A stretch of 64,000 nt of DNA from Datura wrightii (lineage: Eukaryota; Streptophyta; Magnoliopsida; Solanales; Solanaceae), in assembly GCA_035772735.1 (NCBI GenBank), contig JASDFA010000003.1:157473001-157537000 (forward strand), in the 5' to 3' direction. The notes beneath the pieces are model-generated. The model was not told where the DNA came from, searched no databases, and saw nothing but the letters and a program-made list of their open reading frames with translations. A program made the translations under genes and the position numbers. Positions 11,784 through 24,752 of this stretch are shown here, in pieces (positions within the stretch are counted from its first letter, which is position 1; each line of letters begins with the position of its first letter).

Positions 11784-13130
11784 CTAACTTGGGTGGAGAC
11801 TGAGAATGGTTTTGAGAGGACCTCTGGACTGATATTGAACTAGACTGCTATGTAGGGTGTCACGAATGAAAGAGTGGCTCCTGGATCTAGGAGCGCATAC
11901 ACGTCTAGATGAAAGAGACGTAATATACCCGTGACTACGTGAAGGGAGCTCTCCTGATCTTAACGGGAAGACAAAGCATAGAAATGGTTTTGGAGCTGAC
12001 CGCCATCCGTACCTGATGTGTTGGCCTTCTGGGCTGGTCATCTTGCTGGAGCTGATGAGGTGGTGGATTGTGATCTCTCTCACCCAGCTGATGGGCACTC
12101 CCTGAGCCGATGTTCGAGCTGCCCACAACCAATACAGTCCTCTCGACCCTGAAGGCACTCTCCCAGGTGGTTCTTTCCACACTTGGGGAAAGCTAGATAC
12201 CTGTTCCCAGTACTGTGTGTCTGAGACGGAGTGCCAGATGACCCACCCCTCCGATCCTGACGGGACCGAAAGGTTAAGACGCTGGATGAACTGGGTGCTA
12301 GGGCTTTCTTCTGCTGCTGCTACTATCACTAGACCTCTGATGACCATAATTTGACTGGCCAGTCCTTGCCCATTTTTTCTTTCACTCCATATCCTTCAGC
12401 TTTTTGGCCTCAATCCACTGGGCATAGTCAATCAAGCTGGAGAGGTCCATAACTTTAATCAACATTGCTGTCCTGCACTCCATGAGGACCAGATTCGACA
12501 CCCCATTTACAAACTTCAACATGCGAGCCCTTGGCTCGGCTACCACCTCTGGAGCATACTTAGACAACCTAGTAAACTCCAGAGCATACTTCTCCACGGT
12601 TCTGTTGCCCTATCTCAAATTCATAAACTTTGCCATCTTTGCCTCCCTCAGTTCCCGAGGGAAAAATCTATCCAAGAAAGTTGTGTGAAACTCCTCCCAC
12701 TCTACTGGTCCTGCTCCCGCTGGCTGCCCCTCTTTCCATTGGTCATACCAGACCTAGGCTACCCTTTTTAGCTGGTAGGTAGCCAGGTCAGCACTCTCAG
12801 AGGAGCTAACACCCATAATGAGGGTAATCTTCTTGATCTCATCCACGAACTCTTAGGGATCCTGCCCTACTTTGGATCCCTAAAACGATGGAGGGTTCAT
12901 ACGGGTGAAGTCCCGCACCCTTGCAGCTGCTTCAGACCCGTTCGTGGCTACCGAAACCACCTGCTGTTTCACCTAGTTGGTGACTGTTTGGGCCAGCAGT
13001 TGAATGGCCGCCTTGAATTCAGCTGTAGATACCGAATCATCTTGAGGAGCTATCGGATCTAGTGGGGCAGGTCTATTGGCATTATTGACCCTTCTTCCAT
13101 TACCGCATCTGGAAGCATGGTTCACTGAAA
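11784..13130 (-). pseudogene. Chromovirus gag, decayed
   Basis: The best open piece (12597-12382, MEKYALEFTRLSKYAPEVVAEP) is the gag capsid region. Upstream, around 12880-12780, a degraded DPQEFVDEI-like segment can be read across stops. The part at 12347-11784 covers the zinc-knuckle region in shifted frames. It would have encoded the particle protein. The decay is comparable to that of its pol. Confidence 0.7.
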
Positions 13131-13320
13131 TGAAACAGAGCTCGAGTTAGAAGGACATTTTTTGAATTGAACTTTAATGTATGATAAAGAGTATGAACAA
13201 AAGAGTTTTCCTAATAACATCTCGTAGCCTCCTCTTCATAAGTGTGGCGCACTTCACACCCATGAAAAGGACTCTACTCAATGCGGCTATCAGATATTCC
13301 GAGGATACTCTAAACCTAGT

Positions 13321-13332
13321 CCTCTGATACCA
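13321..13332 (-). other. Primer binding site, initiator tRNA-Met type
   Basis: The minus strand reads TGGTATCAGAGG, one mismatch from the common TGGTATCAGAGC, four bases inside the LTR end. Confidence 0.85.
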
Positions 13333-14489
13333 AGTTTTTCACGCCCCGAGCCTACACCCTGAACGTAACACGGTACTTGAAGTCACAAGTGACCCCAAGT
13401 CAACCCCTGGTCTATCATACATTGGTATTCTGAGTAAAACATTTATAGCAGAAGCTTCAAAATAATAACATAAAAGCATTTATAAAAATAAAATTTTAAA
13501 CATAAAGTTCAAAACATCTGCATTCTGAAAGCCCTCTAACTGATGAGTTACTGGGACAAGCCCCCAGCTAACTCTAAGTCTAGCTAAAAATAATAAAACA
13601 ACAAAAATAAAATGAAATAAGGCCCTCGAATGATGAGGAATAACACTTCAACTGAGGCGGAGGAGGATCTGAATCACAGCGGCTAAACGATGCTGAGTCT
13701 GGGAACCTGCAGCTGTATCATGAAATAATATAGTATAAAAGTATACGTCAGTACTTTAAATATACTGAGTAAGTGGGAGAAAGCATAACTGAATATAATG
13801 TCTGAACTGAAATGACATTCAATGACCAACAAGTAAGCTGAACTGAACTACTAAAGTAAACTGAAATGGTTAAGATGACCCTGTCTGATGGTCAAAGACA
13901 TGCCTTAAGTCTCAAAGTTCTGAGTCTGAAATACTATATTGAAATGGGCTAAACTGATAGAACTGGAACTGAATTGAGCTGCTTATCCTGAACTGGACTT
14001 GACTGACTAGTGAGAGAGTCTATAACTGATATATAACCACGTGAGCTAGACGTGGAGTCCGATGTACACACCCCATCGATAAGACCCAATATACTTTGCC
14101 AGGGTATAAAGGCATGGACTGTGAGATCACTATCTGGGGCCATAAGGCCAATAAAAATAACCTACAGTGGCAACGTAATTTTAGGAAACTGGGTGCGCTG
14201 GAACCCCGGCCCTCTCAGTGCTAAGTTCTTGAGCCTTGAGATAAGAAGGGAGAAAAAGAACTTTATAGTGGTTGTGAGAAGAGTGAGGGGTTAGACAAGG
14301 AAAATCCTTTTAATTCATCCCAAAATAAGCCTAAAACGACCTAGTTTAAGAGTTAGAAGCATAGAAAATTACAAAAATAAACCTGGGAAAAAGTTCCCAA
14401 AAAATTTGTCTGTCTAGTGCTATGGGTTGTACCATGATTCATGGTGACTTCCTACTGGTAGTGGTATGCCATTCGTGGCTTCTGGAAGG

Positions 14490-14498
14490 CTTATAAAG
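14490..14498 (-). promoter_or_regulatory. TATA-like box of the Tekay/Del-like LTR
   Basis: The minus strand reads CCTTTATAAG. It lies about 30 bases downstream of the first ACGACTCGT motif, the same arrangement as in the Athila-like LTR. Confidence 0.5.
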
Positions 14499-14526
14499 GT
14501 TGATGAAGCCCCTGGTATGAGTGTCT

Positions 14527-14850
14527 GGTACGAGTCGAACCTTCATACCACGAGTCGTACCATCATCTTACGACTCGTATTGAGTCTTTGTAGCTATTGA
14601 TTCTTCCTTGCGAATTCTCTAAACCTCCTATCTATGATCCTTCACTACGACTCGTACCATCCTAATACGAATTGTAGGATCCAGTCGTGGTTTCCTTGCC
14701 TCTTCCTGCCAAACTCTCTGAATCATACCACGAAACCTTGGTACGACTCGTATTGACTTGGTACGACTCGTGAGAGCCTTCCATGACTTCTAAATCAAAT
14801 TTTGCTAAGCTCTCTGGAACACACTACAAGTCCTTGGAACGACTCGTACA
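14527..14850. repeat. Block of ACGACTCGT motifs in both orientations
   Basis: Copies or near copies at 14527-14537, 14550-14560, 14569-14579, 14646-14656, 14741-14752, 14761-14771 and 14839-14849. Copies at 14550-14559 and 14569-14578 are exact reverse complements and could pair. No coding frame explains the pattern. Confidence 0.85.
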
Positions 14851-14960
14851 ATCCTCCTACTAGTCATACTGAGGCTCGTTCTGAGGAAATTTTCCAGTTT
14901 TCTCTGTATGATCAACTTCAAATCCAGGGTTTAGTCATAGGAATTTTATGGGGTGTTACA

Positions 14961-17261
14961 TCCATTCAGAGGTTTGATTGAAATTGAAAGTTGTTGATTT
15001 GTTGAATCTGGTGAAGCTCGCAATGTGAGGTTTGATTTGCAATTGTGAGATCTAAGTGATTGAGAAAATCTCGCAGTTGCAAGGTTTTTAGTTCGTAATT
15101 GCAAGATCAGGGAGAGAGAGGTCTGAGTTCAGAGGAGATCTCGCAATTGTGAGCTCTTATTTGCAATTGCAAGATTAGAGAGGTGACTGAGTGGGAACTG
15201 AGTGGTTCACAATTGTGATGACCTTTTCGTAATTCTGAAGATCCCTAGCAGCCTTATTAAATATTTTTCAAAATAGTATAATCATTTTCGAACTCTTTTT
15301 GGGGCTATATACTTAGATTTTGAGAGATTTTGGAGGGTATTTCTAGATTTCAGCGTGGGAATAAGAATCTAACCTCGTATTTACTATTTCCTCACTATTT
15401 CATTGATTTACTTTTCTTTTATCCGCATTTGGGTGGTTGAAATCGGGGTTTTAAGACTACTTTGAAATCATATTTTCTTGATTTGGAATCTTATCTGGAC
15501 TCAATTTTTGATGAAATTTCATATTTGAGACCCTTGTATTATGGTTAAACTGTTGAAAGAAAATTATTATTTTGACCTTGGAGGCTCTAGGTTGACTTTC
15601 GAGTTGACTTTTTAAGCTCGGGATAAAAGTAAAGCAATATGGGTGTCTACAAACTTGTATACTTATGTAGATTATGTATTTGGTCAGATTAGGATTGTTC
15701 AGAGGCATTACAAAAGGTCAAATATGTAATTTAACTTTTTAGACTCTGATTAAGGCAAGTTGAGACTTTTTTGACTATTTATGAAGTGTTAGTGCAATGA
15801 CTGGCTAAATTAAGGGGTAATGTGTAATAGAGACCCCGTATAAATGAGATGATGAGCATTTATATTGGTATCGATGTCATGTTATAGATAATTAGACTAT
15901 TTCTTACTTGTCTAGATGATTTCGTGGATTGTGAGCATGTTTATTCATACATTTGATTGAAAAGTGGCTTATCTTGCTCATTTGATTGATAATTGAAATT
16001 ATACTTTCCTTTATGGATTCAGAATCGGATTATAGCAATATTGTATGATATTTATTGTTCTTGTTGTGCATTATACTCGATATGAAATCTTTGCACGAAA
16101 TGAAAAATTAAAAGTAAAGATAAGATCAAGATGAATTGATTAACTTCTATAAAATGTGTATACATGATATATCTATATTATTTGAGATCAGTAAGACACA
16201 GCTACATAGCATATTATTTGGGATCAATAATGCACTTCTATATAGCATATTATTTGGAATCGATACTGCATGCTTGCATAGCATATAATTAGGATCGGAG
16301 TTGCAGGCCAACACATATATATTATACATGGATCGGAGTGTCATTCTTGCACACATTATATATGAATCGGAGTTGCACGCCTGCACATTATTATATATGA
16401 ATTGGAGTCGCATGTCTGCCCGATATATGGACATTATGAGTCCCCTATGTGTCCCAACTATCTGACAAAGAAAGCGGATGTATACACACATATGAATTAT
16501 ATTTTATCTCATTATATTTATGTTACATGTTAATTAGTAAAGGTGAAATGACTAAATGATTATAAAAATGACTTATTTTCCTCTTTATTAGTTGAGTAGA
16601 CTCAGATAGCTGGCATTATGGTTTGTACTTACTGTAGGAATCTCTTATAGTAGCTGATTTCAGATATTGTTTTTGAATTTTTTGATGTTGTCTTTAGCTA
16701 CTAGTTCATCTTAATTAAAGGTCTTATTCTAATATTTGTGGCTAAGTGTTGGAAAGAGCAGCGTAGGACCGACTGCCGATATCGCTTTATTTAAGGGTCC
16801 GTCGACGATGTTGTTGAGTACATGTTTTATTTCATATTAACCGTTGCTTTCTGCATCTCTGTTGTGCAGGTTCTGAGTCTGGTGCTAGTAGTAGGTGATC
16901 TCACTTCGAGACTGGAGCATTATCGAAGTCCTTGGAGGTAGCTACTGGGCTATTTCACAGCATCTAGACTTCTCTATCCTTTATTTATCGCATGTCTTTA
17001 TCTTTCATACAATTATAGTACTTTCGGATTTATTCATGTATTCTAGAAGTTTTGTACTAATGTCACTAGATTTTGGGATTATAGACTGAATCTTTTCGCA
17101 TCTCTATTCCTAATCTATGAAAGCTTGATTTAAGACTTCGCTTCTGTTACACCTTGCTTTTATTTCATATTTTGATAGATATTGGATTTGGATAAGGATT
17201 GGCTTACCCATGGATGGGTGAGAATAAATGTCATCATAACATCAATTTTTGGATCGTGACA
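14961..17261 (+). repeat. Chromovirus LTR, solo or truncated, plus strand
   Basis: The 3' end carries ggcttacccatggatgggtgag followed by ggatcgtgaca at 17261, a typical chromovirus LTR end. No primer site follows, so this is a solo LTR or a 3' LTR. The start is unclear because the neighbouring element begins at 14960. A palindrome block (15017-15215) precedes a TATA-like stretch at 15253-15263. There is no coding content. Confidence 0.65.
15017..15215. repeat. Block of CTCGCAATTGTGAG / TTGCAATTGCAAG palindromes
   Basis: At least seven related A/T-centred palindromes (for example at 15017-15029, 15038-15050, 15071-15085, 15093-15105, 15142-15155, 15161-15175, 15204-15215), spaced about 20-60 bp. 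They lie just upstream of a TATA-like sequence in the LTR. Confidence 0.8.
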
Positions 17262-19182
17262 ATACTTTGCTTTAATATTTTTCTAGGAATTAAGAACCAA
17301 AAAGGTAATCTCATTTTACAAACCAATCAATATTTATTAATTATATTCTTGTCTAACCAACTCTATTTTTAGGCATCTAAGCTTCTAAATGGGTAAATGA
17401 TAAAGGACCTTTTCAGATAAAAGCCCAAAAAATTGTCTAAGCAATCCCAAAAATTTAAGCTCGGGATAGAAAAGGCTGAATTATTCTTAATAAAATGAGT
17501 TAATTGCCCAAATTCAATTTTTGCAAAAAGGTTGAAATCATTGGTTGACCCACTTCATTAAATTGCAGAAATGACAATATTTAGGTCGAAAATAGGTTGA
17601 AGTAGCAATATTTTAGTTATTTACATAAAATAACAATATTTTATGTGTCATGTGTAACCTAGGTAAAACACATTGAATACATAAACGAATATCAATTTAG
17701 TGAGTGATTTTTGGAATTATGTTTCTTCTAAATAATCAGTTACCATTATTCACACAATTCTTAATTAATGCATTCCTAATTAATAGGACTCTAAAAATGG
17801 ATGGAATTATAATTTTATATTAACCTCTTGTATAGAAAATCTGAAAACCTTAAAATTGTCATATATCTCCTTTCAGCAACGAATGTTGTATAATAATAAA
17901 TATAAAAAAAATCAACGCCTTGAAATGCATAATTGAGAAAAATGTATGTATATGTATATGACAGATTAGGCATATAAATACAAAATACAAAAATTCATAT
18001 ATTTTTCAGTCTTTTGAATGTTCAAATATGAATATTTTGTATCTGAATTATAACAACATACATATATATTAAAATATTAAATTTTAAAAAATTCAAAAGG
18101 GATTGTGTAATTAATTATATCAAAGAGAATTGATGTGTATCTCTGTTATTGAAATATTCGTGGATTACTGAATACATAAACAACACAAACATATGTATCT
18201 ATATGTATGTAAATACATATGTATACTAGAATAGAGTTATTATGTTCATGAAATTCAACGTTTAAATATATACCTCTTGTTACACGCTTAGATGGTGTAT
18301 TTTCGGCCAATGAAGAAGTTTTGATGATTACAAAGAAAATTCCTAAAAATCAAATACACACATATGAATTGAAGGGTCGGAATACATAATATATATAAAA
18401 CTAAGAAAATACACTAACATGACTTCCAAAAACACAAAAAATCACTTACCACAATTAAAAGGATTCTATAATTTATTTGAAACTCCAAAAATCAAGCAGA
18501 TTTGATTAAGAAAAATTTTGAGAAATTACCCGACTGAAGATTTTCGTCTAAATACAAAAAATACATATCTTAAATTGAAAAAAAAAACTCATAAATGAAT
18601 ATTACTGATTTAAATGAATTCTGTCTGCTACTAGAAAACCATTAAAGGTCGTGCAAAGATGTTGAAGAAACACGCGAAAAATCTGAATTAATTGATAAAC
18701 ATTGGGTGAGGGATAAGAATGAAAAGGGATTTAACCGTTATTGGAGAGAATTACGGCAATATAAGAGGAGAGAGGGTAAAAAAAAATTAAATACACCGTA
18801 AAAAGTAAGTATATAGCACATTAAATAAAATAAAGTCCTATATATAATTTTTTTAAACTGTAGCCATCATATGTAAACACTTTCATAATTGTGCTATGTT
18901 TTGTAATTTTTTCTATTTTCGAATACAAGGCTCATAAGAGGTATATTATAGCAACGATTACATAAAATAATAATATAAGATATTTAATTACAACATATTG
19001 CAATAGTCTTTTTATTTACCAAACTACCAGATTATTTACAAAACTAGCAAATTATATATTTAAATATACATGATTTTTTAAACAAATGTCATTACATCCG
19101 GATTAGCTGTTAAACTTCCTATTTTATAGTACATTTATCAAGGGACAATAAGCATTCTACTTTATCCCACTTATTAAAAATA
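17262..19182. other. AT-rich intergenic spacer
   Basis: No open frame of interest on either strand. The sequence is about three-quarters A+T with runs of atatgtatgtat type. Nothing recognisable apart from simple-sequence stretches. Confidence 0.6.
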
Positions 19183-19446
19183 CCCGATCTGTTTCATCTT
19201 AATTGTTAGGATAAGATTTACACACTAATTAAAAAAATTAATAGAGATAATAATTTGACTAATATAACCCTATTAATATTTTAAAAACATACAGTAATAA
19301 TTTTTTTTTTACATTTTAGAATGACTTTAAGTAGTAAGGGTAGAAGAGAAAACATATGGTCAATTATCTCTTAAATTTTGAAACTAATAAGTATTTTGAA
19401 ACAACTATTTTTAATATACCTAGCAAATAAAATGAAACAGAGGGAG
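19183..19446. mobile_element. Stowaway-like MITE
   Basis: 264 bp flanked by TA on both sides (19181-19182 and 19447-19448). The right terminus read inward is CTCCCTCTGTTTCATTTTAT; the left is CCCGATCTGTTTCATCTTAA. This is the Stowaway terminal repeat type with TA target duplication. Non-coding; would have moved with a mariner-type transposase. Confidence 0.8.
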
Positions 19447-19448
19447 TA

Positions 19449-21290
19449 TATTTTCTCTTTCTTCAAGATTCTCTAGTTTCCCTAATAATCTAACTCCCTT
19501 CTTCTCCTGAACTCCTGCTTCCCTTGAACTCCTTAATATTGTACTCTAAATCTCTATCAATTTTTAAGTTTCTTTAATACTCTAAATATCTATTAACTTT
19601 AAAATACTTACGTTATACTAACTGAATAATTAAAAGGGAATAGGATTAAAAATTATCATATTACAAGCTAAATATTTATCACTTAAAATCTAAAATCATA
19701 TTCGATCATAAACATATATAATTATTAGTTGGCAAAGTAATTTACGTATAAACAGATGCAACCAATTTACATACACAGTACATACATATTTTTGCACAAA
19801 CTTATTCATATTCTTTGAGAAAGAAAAACCAAAAAAAAAAACTACAAATACATGCAAACTGATAATCTAAATCTCTACTAAATTTTAAACACTTTTGTTA
19901 TGCCAACGGGATATTTTTTTCAAAAGGGAATACCATAAAAAATAAATAATATTCTTAAAAGGAAATATCATATATTTCATTGTGTATAAAATATGATATA
20001 TCTAATTAGTTTAAGTGTATATTTTTTTTGGATCTGAAATTTATATAGAAAGTAGTGCATCTTTATTTTTTTTGTTGTTTTTTACAAATTAAATGTAAGA
20101 AATTTATACATATTTTAGTGTATGGATTGTGTATAAATATGATAATACAAACTGGATTACTTAATTTTTTGTACCAAGTTATATACAAAATGATTTAGTA
20201 TATGAATTGTTTATAAAGGGAAAAGAAAAAATGTGTATAGGAAAAATACGGAAAGATGAAAATCTAGGAGAAATTTATGGAATGAATATCAATAAAAGAA
20301 AGAAAACGTGTATAAGGAAATAAGAAAAGACAAAAACCTAAGAGAAATTTATGGAATAAAGAAAGACAAAAATCTAGGAAAAATTTATGGAATGAATATC
20401 AAGAATAATTTTAAATTATTTGAGAAGAAAAAAAAAGATTTTAAAGATTACAAAGGAATCTTTTGATGTAAATTAAATATTTAATTGTGTTACAGCAAAA
20501 TACCACAAATCAAGAAAAACGTGTAGATAGTTAGTTAGACTAGCATAATTTATATGATAGTAATTTTACCATATTTTTTTTATTTTACCTAATCTGGTAA
20601 ATTTTGTAAATATTTTTTTGATATTTTTAAAAAACTAAAAAATATTGATATATTTTAGAATTATTATTCTAAATATGTATAGTTACATTATTTGTGCCCT
20701 ATATTATATTACTTTACAAAATCTATATATATGTCCCCCGCATATATACACCATTATACATTCTATGCATACTATACATTATATATTTTACACATATCAT
20801 ATACATATTATCCCGTATATCATTAATATACTACCTCATATATATGTTATATACAGCTTATATAACATGTATGTACTTAAATTACTGCTTCTTTCGTACT
20901 TCTCTTTAAACAAGTAGTAAAATGGTATAGATAACTTCCCCTCGTAATTTAGACCAAATTTAAGGAACCGTTTTAGGATGGATTTATGGAATGTCTAGCC
21001 CTTTACGCTTGCAATAATTAAAACTCTCACCTAAAATTTTATTGGTTTTAAAAATTAAAATAAAGTTTTTATTTTATAAATAATTTTTTAATATTTTCTA
21101 AAATTAGATAGCAACTCTAAATATTTTTCAAAATTAGAGAAACACAGTCATAAGTTATAAACTATTTTGACTGGCTCGAAATAGAGTGCAACAATAGTTA
21201 TAATGTATTAATAGGAGAGAGAGCCTATCTTGGCCGTTTGATCCAAATAAATGAATTCACCTAAGTTGTCCACGATATTAATGGGATTTA
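19449..21290. other. AT-rich intergenic spacer
   Basis: Low-complexity AT sequence. A 50-bp imperfect direct repeat (gaaaaatctaggagaaatttatggaatgaatatc type) occurs three times between about 20255 and 20405. Short frames around 20645-20917 are Tyr/Ile-rich products of the base composition. No gene seen. Confidence 0.6.
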
Positions 21291-22299
21291 GGCCTCATTT
21301 GTTTTACTTAAGATTAAGATTTCTGAATCTAAATGCACATCTGAATGATTAAGATGTTGTCTCTAGATCCGAACACTGAATGATTTAGACTGTTTGTTTT
21401 TTAATATTTGAATATGCATACTTTATTTATTTCTAAATATATTCAATATACAATTCAGATAAAAAAGTCATTTAATATAAGAAAAATAAATTTAAATAAA
21501 ATAAATTTATTATTTGATAAAAAAATAAAATATTTATGTTCGCCAGTGATAGTGGAGATGCTTTGTAATGGTGGTCATGGTAATGTTTTGTGTCAGTGGC
21601 TAGTAATTGTTATGATGATAGTTGTTATAAATGGTGGTAGTAATAGTTATGATGATGGGGTTGGTTGGTCTTGTAGTGGCCGACGTGATGGTGATGGTTG
21701 GTAGCAGTGATTTTGATGGTGAAGTTGGTTAATGTTACGCATTGGCAATATTGATGGTAGTGGCTGAAGAATATATGGTGGTTGACGATGTGTTGGTAGT
21801 AGTTGGTGGTGGTGCTAGTTGGTGAAGGTGATTTATAGTAAGGATTGGTCGTAGTGGTGGTAGAGGTGGCGGCGACGGTGTCAGTGAATATAATTATAAT
21901 GATGAAAGTGGTATGTGTAGTAACAACTAACATTAATGGTTCGCGGTAGTGGTAGTTTTCAGTAGTTTTTGTGATGTAAGGGGTGGTTGACAATAGTGGC
22001 AGATGTAGTAGGTAGTGGCGGTAGGTGGTGACTGGTGGTTGGCGATAATAATAATGGTGGTGGTTGTAATGACAGAGGTGGTCAATGGTGGTGGACGGTG
22101 GTTGTGGATAGAGTGATGGTGAAAATTATCCACACAAACATACCTCTTAATGATAGTAAGACTATGTTCCACATCTTAATGATTAAGACCAATTCAAACA
22201 AAATAAGTGCTTAAATCTTAATGGAATCAAATGCATTTAATGGCCTAAGGTCTAAACTATTCAAATTCATACCTCTATTAAGTATAAACAAATGAGGCC
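21291..22299. mobile_element. Harbinger/Tourist-like non-autonomous transposon
   Basis: A perfect 14-bp terminal inverted repeat, GGCCTCATTTGTTT at 21291-21304 and its complement ending at 22299, is flanked by TTA on both sides (21288-21290 and 22300-22302). TTA duplication and a GGCC-type start fit PIF/Harbinger. The subterminal parts are also inverted (gattaagatgt against acatcttaatgattaag). The 1009-bp interior is filled between about 21550 and 22110 by a degenerate TGG/TGA-rich minisatellite; long frames across it are His/Thr-rich artefacts. No transposase. Confidence 0.8.
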
Positions 22300-22439
22300 T
22301 TAATCTCCTCCGCATAGTTATTTTCTATCTACGCTAAAGATACCGCCACGTAGTCATTCACACCTTTCCTATTTTATGCCATAATTCCTAACTTTGTCTC
22401 ATTTCCTCCTCGATACCTTAGAGAATTTTAGTAACCTTA

Positions 22440-24752
22440 TGATATCCCGACGTTGAAAAATGAAAGTTGGGACACCTAAACTATGAAGTCAGGAAATTAG
22501 CTTGTCAAGTAGCCCTCCCACAGTCCCCTCCTCTAAATTCGTACATTGCGCCAGCACCTTAACCTTTATGGCATTGTTAACCTTGACCATTTGTCATTGC
22601 CAACAGCTAAGGGTTGGACAAAAGACTTGGCCATCTGAACCACAAATGGGCAGATGTGGTCAAGGAATAATGATTGGCCCCCGCTCTTCTTCAATTGAAA
22701 AATGTGGAAGACATTATCAATCTGTGAACAAGATCGTGATTGGATCCACATATTATCTGCAATACTTTTAGGGCCCGTAAACTTTTGCGCTTAGATTTAG
22801 ATTTTTGTTCATAGTTACTGATCATTGACGATAGAGTTGTAGTTTGAGATATGCCATGTCCCTTCTTTAAGTGATCTATCTAACTTGTTCTCATCTATGT
22901 AAAAGTTTATCCTGTATTGAGCTTAATTAGGTTCTCTTTTAGTTGTTTTAGTAATTGTTATAATTGCGCTAAAAATGAATCAATTGTAGTATGAGTTGAA
23001 TAGGGTAGGGACCTAGTGGTACCTGTAGAAGCGAAAACATATAGGGTGGTCTTTAGAGAGTTGTGGTAGTTGGTGTTGTACCACCATTCAGTCTAGCCAT
23101 CACACTAGGGTGGTAGGAAATAGATAGATTCAGCTTAATACTCATGGATCTGAAAAGTTGTTGCCTAAATTGACTTGTGAATATGGCATCCCTAGTTGTC
23201 ACAATAGTCTTGGGCAATGCATGTAACCTGATGACTTTCTTAGAAAATATAAAGCGGTTATGTGCGAAGGGATGTTTCAAGGCCAGAAAATGGTCATACT
23301 TAGTCAATCTGTCAACCATGATTATATTATATTCTGACTTTGGAAGGCCTTTAGTGAAATCCATAGCAATATCTTACCATGGGAAATCTAGAATTGGCAA
23401 GGGATATAGTAATTCAGAGAGAGTACATTCTCAGTCCAAACTCTCTAACATGTGTCATATTCTAATACTAGCTTGGTGGTGTAAGCCTTCATTTTAGGAG
23501 AATGAAAACTCTCCTTAATCTTCTTGTAGGTTTCCAACTGTTCAGAGTGATCCTTAAGGGTGATTGGTGTAAGGCTCCAGGAATCTTGTATCTAAGATTA
23601 GCTCATCTTCCAACAAATATTCTCTGCTTGTATCTAATGAGTTCCTGCTTAAGAGTATAGTGTAGTTTGTTGTTAGGTCCTGAAATCGATTCAGTGATTA
23701 ATTGTGTGGTCACAAGGTCATTTTTATAGTTATGTATTATCTTTTGCATTTAAGTAGGATCTGAAGAAGTGATGCATTTAGTGATGATGCTAACACCTCT
23801 CTCCTTTGATAGTGCATTTGCTACTCTGTTTTATGTCCTTTTCTATATTGTGCAACATAATCCAGTCCGAACAATTTAATCAACCCTTTATGTCAGAGCG
23901 CATGCAGTTATCACTTTCTGCTCTAGCAAATATTTGAGGTTGTGATGGTCTGTTCTAATCATAAAATGCCCTTCATATAAGTAGTGTCTCCATATATCCA
24001 CTGTAGTCAACACAATCATGTACTCCTTTCTTATAGATAAACAATTTCAAATATTTAGGGGCTAAGGCCTTGCTGAAAAAGGTCAAGGATCTGCCTTCTT
24101 GCATCAATGTAGCCCCTCATATCCTTTTAACAAACATCAGTTTCAATCACAAAAGTGTTGTTAAATCAGTTGGCAAGATTGAGGCAGTCCTGGAGAGCCT
24201 GGAAGGTTGAATATGCCTCTGAACCCCAATGGAAGGCATTCTTCTTTAATTAATTTGTTAATGACATGTTAATTACCCATAGAACTTGATAAATCTTATG
24301 TAGTAGATAGTCAACCCCAAAAACCCTCTCAATGCTTTGATAGAATTAACTGTAGATTAGTTAACTATAGTTTCTATCTCAACAAGGTCAGTTGATGCCT
24401 CTTGGTTAGTAATGATGTGCCATAGATACTCCACTTTTGATGTACAGAAAAAGTACTTGGATCTTTTTGCAAACAATCTATTCTTTTTTAGGTCCTCCAG
24501 AACCTTTTTCAAGTGCAACAAAAGTTCATGAATATTGAGCTTATATATTAATATATCATCAAATAAAATTAGCATAAGCTATCTTAGGTAATCTTAAAAA
24601 ACATAACTCATCAAACTTTGGAAAGTAGCAGGAACATTTGCTAGGCAATAAGCATAATTTTGAATTCATAATGTCCAAGATGTGTTCTAAATGTTGTCTT
24701 ATGTATTTCCTATTCAAACATTCTTATCTAATGATAATTTCTCTAAGTCTAT
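22440..24752 (-). pseudogene. Chromovirus RT to integrase C-terminus, heavily decayed
   Basis: Read on the minus strand: RT palm at 24575-24357 (LILFDDILIYKLNIHE), RT thumb/RNase H remnants at about 24340-23500, integrase core at 23364-23053 (MDFTKGLPKSEYNIIMVDRLTKY), the GPF/Y-type module near 22890-22790 (NLNLSAKVYGPYKV) and a VFHIFQLKK segment near 22720. These place it among chromoviruses of the Reina/Galadriel sort. It is full of stops and indels and is the oldest-looking element in the window. The 3' LTR cannot be recognised. Confidence 0.8.

Larger units (their letters stand above)
10120..14960 (-). mobile_element. Tekay/Del-like Ty3/gypsy chromovirus, decayed, 3' part cut off
   Basis: On the minus strand: LTR (14960-13337), initiator-Met primer site, gag, protease, RT, RNase H, then an abrupt end at the Athila-like LTR. 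Integrase and the 3' LTR are not in the window and should lie beyond the nested insertions to the left. Multiple stops and frameshifts show it is inactive. Confidence 0.85.
13337..14960 (-). repeat. 5' LTR of the Tekay/Del-like element
   Basis: About 1.62 kb. The minus strand starts TGTAACACCCC at 14960 and ends GGGGCGTGAAA before the primer site. It contains a TATA-like box at 14490-14498 and a block of ACGACTCGT motifs upstream of it. The last bases read TGAAA where sister families have TGACA. Confidence 0.8.

Noticed and set aside
11784..12347. Long minus-strand frame of 187 codons
   Set aside because: It is a shifted frame over the gag zinc-knuckle region of the Tekay/Del-like element.
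14527..14850. Regular ACGACTCGT copies considered as a satellite array
   Set aside because: Spacing is irregular, copies are in both orientations and confined to one LTR, so a promoter block is the better description.
20645..20917. Two overlapping plus-strand frames rich in Tyr and Ile
   Set aside because: They come from AT-rich simple sequence (ata/tac runs); no domain, no codon pattern, and both frames are equally open.
21625..22172. Minus-strand frames rich in His and Thr
   Set aside because: Antisense reading of the TGG/TGA minisatellite inside the Harbinger-like element.
22502..22771. Plus-strand 89-codon frame, at first like a small secreted protein
   Set aside because: The opposite strand carries the chromovirus integrase C-terminal region (VFHIFQLKK), which explains the sequence.
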